Shown here: one piece after another, positions 58,305 to 64,000 of the stretch
How the letters are laid out: each line of letters starts with the position of its first letter
How positions within the stretch are numbered: the stretch's first letter is position 1
From: JBAZZQ01 sp041658725
GTDB taxonomy: Bacteria > Planctomycetota > Phycisphaerae > JAAYCJ01
Reading direction: 5' to 3'
Length of the DNA: 64,000 nucleotides
NCBI GenBank assembly: GCA_041658725.1
Contig: JBAZZQ010000010.1
Span: 16,790-80,789 of the forward strand
The notes under the pieces: model-generated
The model's input: the letters and a program-made list of their open reading frames with translations, nothing else
Told to the model about the DNA's origin: nothing
Databases searched by the model: none
Program-made: the position numbers and the translations under genes

Positions 58305-59525
58305 ATGACAGATTACCTTTTACGTGAAATCACACCGCGCCTGGAGCGGGCCATGCGGCAATTGCCGGTAGTGGTGCTCTCCGGTCTGCGTCAGTCCGGC
58401 AAGAGCACGCTGCTCCAGAACGAACCGGTCCTCGCCCGAGGCCACGCTTACCGCACGCTCGATGACTTCGCCACACTGGCGGCGGCTCGGGCGAATCCCG
58501 AATCGCTGTTGGAAGGCCCTGCCATCCTCGATGAGGTGCAGCGATGTCCGGAACTGCTCGTTGCGATCAAAAAGAGCATTGATGAGCAGCGGAGGCCGGG
58601 ACGGTTCATTCTTTCCGGATCGGCCAACCTTGCTCTTCTCGGCCACGTCTCCGAAACTCTGGCGGGACGCGCCGGTTACTTCACCCTGCATCCGATGACC
58701 CGGCGGGAACTGCGAAGAACGACCGACCGACAGCCCTTCCTCATGAAGTTCTTGAGTTCTCCCGTGCTGCCATCGGGTAAAGCTGAACCGGTTACCGAGC
58801 GGGAGGTGTTGACGGGCGGTCTGCCGCTGGCGTGCCTGGGCCCTAAGATCAACCTGGACGAGTGGTTCCGGGGTTATGTGCAGACTTACGTCGAGCGCGA
58901 CGTGCGGCAATTGTCCCTGATTACGGACTTAGTCGCTTTTCGCACTCTGGCGCAACTGGCCGCATTGCGGACCGGACAAGTGCTGGTCATCAGCACGTTG
59001 GCGCGTGATGCCAAGCTTAATGCCGTTACGGCAGGACGCTATCTCGATTTGTTGGAGGCTTCGTTTCTCATCCACCGTTTGCCGCCGTTCCTGAAGAATC
59101 GCAGTTCCCGTCTGATCAAATCGCCCAAGCTGTGTTTCAGCGACAGCGGGCTGGCCGCACAGATGGCCGGTGTGACTACCCTCGAACCGGGCCGTGATGA
59201 CCTGCTCCGCGGTGCCTTGTTCGAGACCTACATTGCGCAAAACCTGGCGGCGCTGCTTGAAGCTCATCTGCCTGACGCGCGACTGGCTTATTGGCACGAG
59301 CAGGGCCGGCACGAAGTGGACTTCGTGATCGAGGCCGGCCGCAAAGTTTTCGCTGTCGAAGTGAAGGCGGCCACAAGATGGCGCGAGAGCGATTTGTCTG
59401 GTTTGCGGGCATTTCTGGACCGGACGTCAGCCTGCGTTGCTGCAGTGCTTGCTTACAATGGCAAGGAGGCTGTGAGACTGGACGATCGCCTCTGGGCCAT
59501 CCCCATGGGACAACTGCTCGAATAA
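58305..59525 (+). CDS. AAA_14/DUF4143 ATPase
   Basis: 406 residues. N-terminal AAA ATPase with P-loop SGLRQSGKSTLLQ near residues 25-37 and Walker B ILDEVQRCPELL; LSGSANLALL and GYFTLHPMTRRE follow. The C-terminal half is DUF4143 with HEVDFVIEAGRKVFAVEVKA, which resembles a PD-(D/E)xK nuclease core. Such genes are common in mobile or stress-linked loci and their function is unclear. The ATG at 58,305 is chosen from the promoter position; an in-frame open stretch back to 57,939 overlaps the transporter gene. Base composition is more GC-rich than in the flanks, consistent with separate acquisition. Confidence 0.88.
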   Translation: MTDYLLREITPRLERAMRQLPVVVLSGLRQSGKSTLLQNEPVLARGHAYRTLDDFATLAAARANPESLLEGPAILDEVQRCPELLVAIKKSIDEQRRPGRFILSGSANLALLGHVSETLAGRAGYFTLHPMTRRELRRTTDRQPFLMKFLSSPVLPSGKAEPVTEREVLTGGLPLACLGPKINLDEWFRGYVQTYVERDVRQLSLITDLVAFRTLAQLAALRTGQVLVISTLARDAKLNAVTAGRYLDLLEASFLIHRLPPFLKNRSSRLIKSPKLCFSDSGLAAQMAGVTTLEPGRDDLLRGALFETYIAQNLAALLEAHLPDARLAYWHEQGRHEVDFVIEAGRKVFAVEVKAATRWRESDLSGLRAFLDRTSACVAAVLAYNGKEAVRLDDRLWAIPMGQLLE

Positions 59526-59879
59526 GGAAGTGCTTCCCGAAAGCGAGTTTCGGATAATCTGTGGTCTGGCTTCCACCCGTGCGGCCTCATTGGCGGAAAT
59601 CCCGGCCCTGCATCAGCAACTCTGGGTTTGTGAGCGGAATATCCAACGTCTGAAACTTCGCCCGACCGACGGTTCGGCGTTTGGCTGGTCGGTTCATTGA
59701 ACTGCAAGGAACGGAGGATTAGAAAGCACCTGCTCAACACCCAACGGAGAAAGTTTTAGTGATTGACATCTTCGAGTGTGGGTCTGGCAAACCTTTGCTC
59801 TATGACCAAAGGAGAATGATTTTTGTATTATCCACACAAATTGATAATGTTCTCGGCATCAGACTATACGAATGAAAGA
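59526..59879. other. Intergenic region, nothing recognised
   Basis: 354 bases. The phrase GATTAGAAAGCA near 59,717 also occurs at 20,319, but no element boundary could be defined and no gene is seen. Confidence 0.4.
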
Positions 59880-60716
59880 CTACGTTAGTTTTTTGCGGAT
59901 TTGTTTTGGGTTGATTCCCATTTCCTTTGACAGACATCGGGAAAAGTAGGCGGGATCGGAAAAACCGCAGGCAAAGGCGATCTGGCGAATTGTTTTATGC
60001 TGATCCTTGAGCAAAGACAATGCTCGGCGTATTCGTAGGCTGTGGATGTACCGGCTCAGGGGCAACCCTACTGATCGCGAGAAGAGACGGGTCAAGACAG
60101 ACCGATGGATTCGAAATTCACGGGCCAGTCGATCGACGGTCAATTCGGGCTGATGGTATTGATCTTGAATCAGTCGCAGGCATTGGGCAATGAGCTGTTG
60201 GGATTTATCGGGCATAGGCTCGAGTCGCTGCCCCCAGGCCCCAAGGGTAAGAATTTCATAGGCGGTGGTTCCTGCCCGGTATTCCCCTGCGGTGGAGCCA
60301 TCCTTGATTTCCTTTTTGAGTTGATCGAATAATTCCACCGGGCAACGGCCGACGTATCGTGGCTCAAACGAGACAAAGCCGAATGCCTTGATGATGTTGC
60401 CGGCGAGTAAGCCATCCAGGGTCAGCCATCGATAGGCTCCCGCCTTTTCATTGGGGTATCCCTCGATTCGAGTTTCAGGGGGATGAATAACAAGATGATT
60501 TGCCGGAAGCAAACAACGCTTTGAATTAACCACCAGTCCAACTTCACCTGAGATTCCCCAATAGAGGTTGGTCCAATAGATCGCTCCGGTCGCGTGGACC
60601 CACCCCGGCTGGATCTCGGCGTACCCGACCGATCGGACGCCGAAAGGAATGGATACGGAGGGGGCCTTCGACGGTCGCCACCAACCTTGCCATTGATTTT
60701 TGTCACCAGAATCCAA
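59880..60716 (-). CDS. AraC-family transcriptional regulator
   Basis: 278 residues. N-terminal cupin-like effector domain (about 15-150; PFGVRSVGYAEIQPGWVHAT and VVNSKRCLLPANHLVIHPPE). C-terminal AraC double helix-turn-helix: LTVDRLAREFRIHRSVLTRL and IRQIAFACGFSDPAYFSRCL. The start is TTG 60,716 with GGTGAT upstream. It diverges from the GH4 and URO-D genes at 60,826, and the intergenic space of 109 bases has a good -10 but no -35 on that side, the usual picture of an activator-dependent promoter. I infer that it turns on the GH4/URO-D pair in response to a sugar. Confidence 0.9.
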   Translation of the reverse strand: MDSGDKNQWQGWWRPSKAPSVSIPFGVRSVGYAEIQPGWVHATGAIYWTNLYWGISGEVGLVVNSKRCLLPANHLVIHPPETRIEGYPNEKAGAYRWLTLDGLLAGNIIKAFGFVSFEPRYVGRCPVELFDQLKKEIKDGSTAGEYRAGTTAYEILTLGAWGQRLEPMPDKSQQLIAQCLRLIQDQYHQPELTVDRLAREFRIHRSVLTRLFSRSVGLPLSRYIHSLRIRRALSLLKDQHKTIRQIAFACGFSDPAYFSRCLSKEMGINPKQIRKKLT

Positions 60717-60759
60717 GATTAATCACCATAATCGAGTATTATGCCATTTAATTAGGTAT

Positions 60760-60765
60760 TATAAT
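60760..60765 (+). promoter_or_regulatory. -10 element of the third GH4 gene
   Basis: TATAAT at 60,760-60,765, with no consensus -35 at the right distance (TATTAT there). It lies between divergent AraC and GH4 genes, suggesting activation by the regulator. Confidence 0.4.
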
Positions 60766-60825
60766 GAAATAGCGAATTCAAGACAAGACACATTAATCCA
60801 AGAGTTAAACAAAAAGGATATGCGT

Positions 60826-62229
60826 ATGGCTTGTATATGTGTGATAGGCGGTGGTAGCACCGGTTGGACCCTCGGACTGGTCAAAGACCTTATGTATGTT
60901 TTTAATGAGCCGTTGGAAGTGCGACTGCATGACATCAACATGAAAGCGGTGAAAGAGAAGACCCTGCCCTTACTAGAACTGGCGGCGAGAAAACTCAAAC
61001 GCAAAAAGGACCGCATCATGGCCGCACCGGACCGCAAGAAGGCGCTGCGCGGCGTTGACGCGGTGGTGATTACCATTTCCACTGGCGGTTTGGCAAGCAT
61101 GGAGAATGACCTGATTATTCCGGAAAAGTATGGTATTCGGGCGACGGTCGGCGACACCGCCGGACCGGGCGGATGGTCCCGCGCGATCCGAAATATTCCG
61201 GTTTTCCAGCAATTTGCCTTGGATTTCGCAGATATCTGTCCCACGGCGTTCATCGCCAACTACACGAATCCGATGGCGGCCCTTACCGCCACCCTGCAAT
61301 TGGAATGTCCGAATCCTTCCGTGGGTCTTTGCCACGCCTATTTCGAGACCAAGGACGTGATCCAGAAGATGTTCGGCCTGGCGGACTGGTCGCCCATTTC
61401 CATCGCCATCGCCGGTATGAACCACTTTACGTGGATCACGGACTTCAAGATCGGGCGGGAAAATGGTTATCCTCTCCTGCGGAAGAAACTCAACGGTCGG
61501 TCGCTCAGCGTTTTGCTTCCGGAAGAAAGCGCCGATGAAATCGGCATGTACTCCGGGCACAACCTTTTTGTCGAACTGTATGATGCCTTCGGGTATCTGC
61601 CTTACCCCGCGGATCGGCATACCAGCGAATTTGTGTCGTTTACCCTTTCGGGAAACCCTTTACACTCGTCCATAACAGACAAGCATTTCCCCAAACTCAA
61701 AACGGAAATGCTGGACTATTGCAAGCTGCGACGCACGTCCATCGAGTGGCGACGGTGTAACTACGCCGGTTATGATGATCAGATTGCAGGAATGCTATCT
61801 GGAAAAGTAAAAATGCACCTGCCCCGATCTCGCGAAACCGGGGCGGATATGATCCGTGCCTATCTCTGCAACAAGCCCTTTACCGATGCGGTGAACTGCC
61901 TGAATCGCGGCCAGATCGCCGGATTGCCCGAAGGGGCGTGCGTCGAAACACTCGGCTGCGTGGATGGTCTTGGTGTCCGCCCGCTGGTGGTGGACAATGT
62001 GCCGACACCTTTGCTGGAACTGATCCGCCCGATCGCGGTCTGCCAGAAGTGGATTACCGAAGGCATGTTGCGGTGCGATCGGGAAATGCTGGTTCAGGCC
62101 CTTTATCGCGATCCAGCCTGTGCCATGCTCAAGCCCGGCGAAGTGCGAAACATGGCGGAGGAATTGTTTGCCGCCAACGCACCTTATCTGCCTCCGGCAC
62201 TGCGTCCGAAATCCAGGAAAACCAAGTAA
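60826..62229 (+). CDS. GH4-family NAD/Mn-dependent glycosidase (3)
   Basis: 467 residues, glycoside hydrolase family 4 but a different branch from the two in the cluster: NAD site ICVIGGGSTGWTLGL, IANYTNPMAALTATL, C169 in GLCHAYFE and H200 in GMNHFTW. The signature CHAY is near the CHxx types (alpha-galactosidase, alpha-glucosidase and alpha-glucuronidase groups) but not identical, so the substrate may be a uronic acid or alpha-glycoside of a new kind. ATG 60,826 is chosen because AAGGA lies seven bases upstream; the ATG at 60,820 is too near to it. The URO-D gene starts 13 bases after its stop. Confidence 0.88.
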   Translation: MACICVIGGGSTGWTLGLVKDLMYVFNEPLEVRLHDINMKAVKEKTLPLLELAARKLKRKKDRIMAAPDRKKALRGVDAVVITISTGGLASMENDLIIPEKYGIRATVGDTAGPGGWSRAIRNIPVFQQFALDFADICPTAFIANYTNPMAALTATLQLECPNPSVGLCHAYFETKDVIQKMFGLADWSPISIAIAGMNHFTWITDFKIGRENGYPLLRKKLNGRSLSVLLPEESADEIGMYSGHNLFVELYDAFGYLPYPADRHTSEFVSFTLSGNPLHSSITDKHFPKLKTEMLDYCKLRRTSIEWRRCNYAGYDDQIAGMLSGKVKMHLPRSRETGADMIRAYLCNKPFTDAVNCLNRGQIAGLPEGACVETLGCVDGLGVRPLVVDNVPTPLLELIRPIAVCQKWITEGMLRCDREMLVQALYRDPACAMLKPGEVRNMAEELFAANAPYLPPALRPKSRKTK

Positions 62230-62242
62230 GAAAGGTCCAATC

Positions 62243-63409
62243 ATGGGCGAAATGACTTCCCGCGAACGTATTCTGGCTGCACTAAATCACCGGGAACCGG
62301 ACCACATACCGTATGATTTGGCTGGAACGCACGTGACTGGCATTACCAACGGGGCGTACCAGAAACTGCGATCATACGTCGGTTTGCCAAAGGAGGAACC
62401 TCGCTGGCTCGACGCGATCCAGCAGGTGGTTATCCCCGGCGAGGACTTGCTCGATCACTTCAAGGTAGACACCCGCGGGTTGTATCCGCTCTGCGCGCAC
62501 AACTGGGACGTCATGAACAAATTGGTGGATAGCGGAACGAACTGGAAGTACCGCGACGAGTGGGGGTGCGTGCATGATTTTCCCAAGACGAACGGCCACT
62601 GGTTTTCCATCACACAACATCCACTTCCGTCGGAAATCCTGGAAAATGCGGCGATAGACAACTACCGATGGCCTGTTGCGAATGATCCACAGCGTTTTGC
62701 AGGGCTACGCCAGCGGGCGCAAGAACTTCGCGCGAAGGGGAAGGCCGTCTTGATCAAGAGCCTGTGTGCGGGCCTGTTCGAGATGAGTCAGAGGCTTCGG
62801 GGCATGGAAAACGCCCTCATAGACTCGGCCCTTTTTCCGGAGGAAACCGATCGGCTCTACGGAAAAATCGCCGATTTGAAAATCGCCTACTGGGATGCGG
62901 CCCTGGCCCAGATCGGCGATCTCGTGGACATCGTGGTCGAAAGTGACGACTACGGCACACAGCAATCACAGTTGATTTCGGTGGAGCAGTTTCGTGCTAT
63001 ACTTCTGCCTCACTGGCGTCGTGTGATCGCCTTCATCAAATCCCGTTCGCCACACGTGAAATTCTTCTTCCATTCCTGTGGCAATGTGCGTCCTTTTCTG
63101 CCCGATTTCATTGCGATGGGCGTGGATATTCTCAACCCCGTCCACATCACCGCCGTGGGTATGGAACCGGCAGCACTCAAGCGTGACTTCGGAAGCGAGC
63201 TGATCTTCTGGGGCGGCGGTGTGGAAACGCAGTCCGTTTTGCCCTATGGCACGCCGCAGGAGGTCCGCGATAACGTGCGGCGGAATATCGAGGCTCTGGC
63301 TCCGGGCGGCGGTTTTGTATTCAACACTGTGCACAACATTCAGAGTGAAATCCCGCCCGAAAATATTGTGGCCATGTGGGAGGCCCTGCAGGAATACGGG
63401 CATAAATGA
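62243..63409 (+). CDS. URO-D-family methyltransferase-like protein
   Basis: 388 residues. N-terminal MTSRERILAALNHREPDHIP, then FFHSCGNVRPFLPDFIAMG with the H-x-C-G zinc motif near residues 275-295. The third-ligand position reads WGGGVETQSVLPYG, with valine in the place of the cysteine seen in the protein at 54,607. This suggests weaker or altered metal binding. AGAAAGG precedes ATG 62,243; the upstream frame (to 62,120) overlaps the GH4 gene. Co-transcription with GH4 repeats the pairing of GH4 with URO-D seen in the main cluster. Confidence 0.8.
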   Translation: MGEMTSRERILAALNHREPDHIPYDLAGTHVTGITNGAYQKLRSYVGLPKEEPRWLDAIQQVVIPGEDLLDHFKVDTRGLYPLCAHNWDVMNKLVDSGTNWKYRDEWGCVHDFPKTNGHWFSITQHPLPSEILENAAIDNYRWPVANDPQRFAGLRQRAQELRAKGKAVLIKSLCAGLFEMSQRLRGMENALIDSALFPEETDRLYGKIADLKIAYWDAALAQIGDLVDIVVESDDYGTQQSQLISVEQFRAILLPHWRRVIAFIKSRSPHVKFFFHSCGNVRPFLPDFIAMGVDILNPVHITAVGMEPAALKRDFGSELIFWGGGVETQSVLPYGTPQEVRDNVRRNIEALAPGGGFVFNTVHNIQSEIPPENIVAMWEALQEYGHK

Positions 63410-63775
63410 GGCATGCGAAAAAAACGCAGATATGCTTCCCCGGGAGTAAATCCTCGGACCACCTACAGTGGAATAGTCGGATAGACCATAAACCAATTTT
63501 GACGACAATTGTCGATAGGCCAGAGGTGTGGACTGTGTCACCTTTCGAAAAATCCGGTAGAAGAAATGGATGTCCCGAAACCCGCACTGATCGGAGACGG
63601 CCTTGACGCTCACGTCGGTTATTTTAACCAGCACCCGGGCACGTTCGATTTGCTGTGGTGTAATTTTTACCCATAGTTTCGAATTATACAATACTTGGAC
63701 CGTTTTGTCTATTGATGGTAAATACGTTTGGTGGCAGAATGAAAAGATAGTCCTAAAATCTGGAGGAAGGTTATT
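63410..63775 (-). pseudogene. AraC-family regulator remnant
   Basis: On the minus strand from about 63,691 a frame reads ITPQQIERARVLVKITDVSV then KAVSDQCGFRDIHFFYRIFR, ending KVTQSTPLAYRQ: the second half of an AraC helix-turn-helix domain. No effector domain or first helix precedes it, and the frame runs on into the antisense of the URO-D gene with no proper end. I infer a truncated regulator. It lies between two URO-D genes, so it may once have controlled one of them. Confidence 0.65.
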
Positions 63776-64000
63776 ATGGTGATAAATGAACGGGATGTGG
63801 TGCGGGAGCTAGCAAGGAAGGTCGCGGAAATTGCACTAGGTTCTGAAAACGCGACAATTCAAAAGCGATGGCGGGATGTTAATGCGCTGCGAAAGCCCGA
63901 TAGGGCACCTGTTTACTGTAGGCCGGTCGGTTGCTGGAGAGAAATTATCCCGCCCGATACGCTGGTATGTCAGGATCCATGGCTGCGAGGTTGGGAATAT
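63776..64000 (+). CDS. URO-D-family protein (3' partial)
   Basis: First 75 residues of a gene that runs off the window. GGAGGAAGG at 63,762-63,770 precedes ATG 63,776. The start (MVINERDVVRELARKVAEIA, then WRDVNALRKPDRAPVYCRPV) matches the N-termini of the proteins at 33,716 and 49,859, in which LARRLAEKSATREN and VLVRVW occupy the same places. It is therefore a third member of the CCESHH-type subfamily, and another gene cluster may follow to the right. Confidence 0.7.
   Translation, partial: MVINERDVVRELARKVAEIALGSENATIQKRWRDVNALRKPDRAPVYCRPVGCWREIIPPDTLVCQDPWLRGWEY

Noticed and set aside
33716..63409. Haem biosynthesis function for the URO-D proteins
   Set aside because: Their number, their HxCG or CCESHH motifs and their location in a glycosidase cluster fit methyltransferase-like members better than HemE.
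1..64000. CRISPR array, rRNA or tRNA genes
   Set aside because: No regularly spaced short repeats and no recognisable tRNA cloverleaf or rRNA segments were seen on either strand.

Overview
The window most resembles a chromosomal segment of an anaerobic or facultative planctomycete-type bacterium (Planctomycetota, perhaps Phycisphaerae-like). The signs are a PEP-CTERM protein, secreted proteins ending in a dockerin-type calcium loop, a prepilin-like protein with a C-terminal H-Xn-DG motif, a ptsN/HPr/EI set with no sugar permease, large URO-D-family expansions, and several dispersed palindromic repeats between genes. Taxonomy is inferred from gene content only. No rRNA, tRNA or CRISPR array was seen.

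Layout. 1-10,065 is ordinary housekeeping: a DUF502 membrane protein, HPF, a regulatory PTS (EIIA, HPr, EI), a DUF2344 protein, RNase E/G, a DUF2089 regulator with two paralogous membrane proteins, and on the minus strand VanZ and ParA. 10,066-20,065 is a stress and signalling island, mostly minus strand: a large catalase, a cut-off lipoprotein, a histidine-kinase tail remnant, a DUF883 protein, a response regulator, a PAS histidine kinase, a KaiC-like ATPase with a small partner, a broken DUF2294-like gene and a Spy-like protein. Two genes here carry near-identical duplicated leaders with an intrinsic-terminator-like hairpin just upstream of the start codon. 20,066-23,230 holds decayed DNA and an MttB-like methyltransferase gene bracketed by two copies of a MITE-like element.

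23,230-33,441 has a GH38 alpha-mannosidase, a GntR/LacI-type regulator, three secreted beta-propeller proteins made by segmental duplication (one now fused to a glycosidase-like domain, one ending in PEP-CTERM) and a prepilin-like protein. 33,716-58,081 is a tightly packed, single-direction cluster of 16 genes: four cobalamin-methyltransferase-like URO-D proteins plus a fifth divergent one, an MttB-like protein, two GH4 enzymes, a GH20-like enzyme, two neutral-ceramidase-like proteins, a CBM9/glycosidase/LamG protein, a six-hairpin-type protein, a DppA-like aminopeptidase, an Asp/Glu-racemase-like protein and an MFS sugar-type transporter. 58,305-64,000 has a DUF4143 ATPase with a palindromic operator, an AraC regulator divergent from a third GH4 gene plus another URO-D gene, an AraC remnant and the start of a further URO-D gene.

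How it may work together. The transporter and the mostly signal-less enzymes suggest uptake of a glycoside and its breakdown in the cytoplasm. The MttB/URO-D proteins suggest that the substrate, or its aglycone, carries methyl groups removed by a corrinoid-type system. No corrinoid protein, activase or methyltetrahydrofolate methyltransferase is visible here, so that step must rely on genes elsewhere or the proteins do something new. This is the candidate undescribed system; the substrate is unknown.
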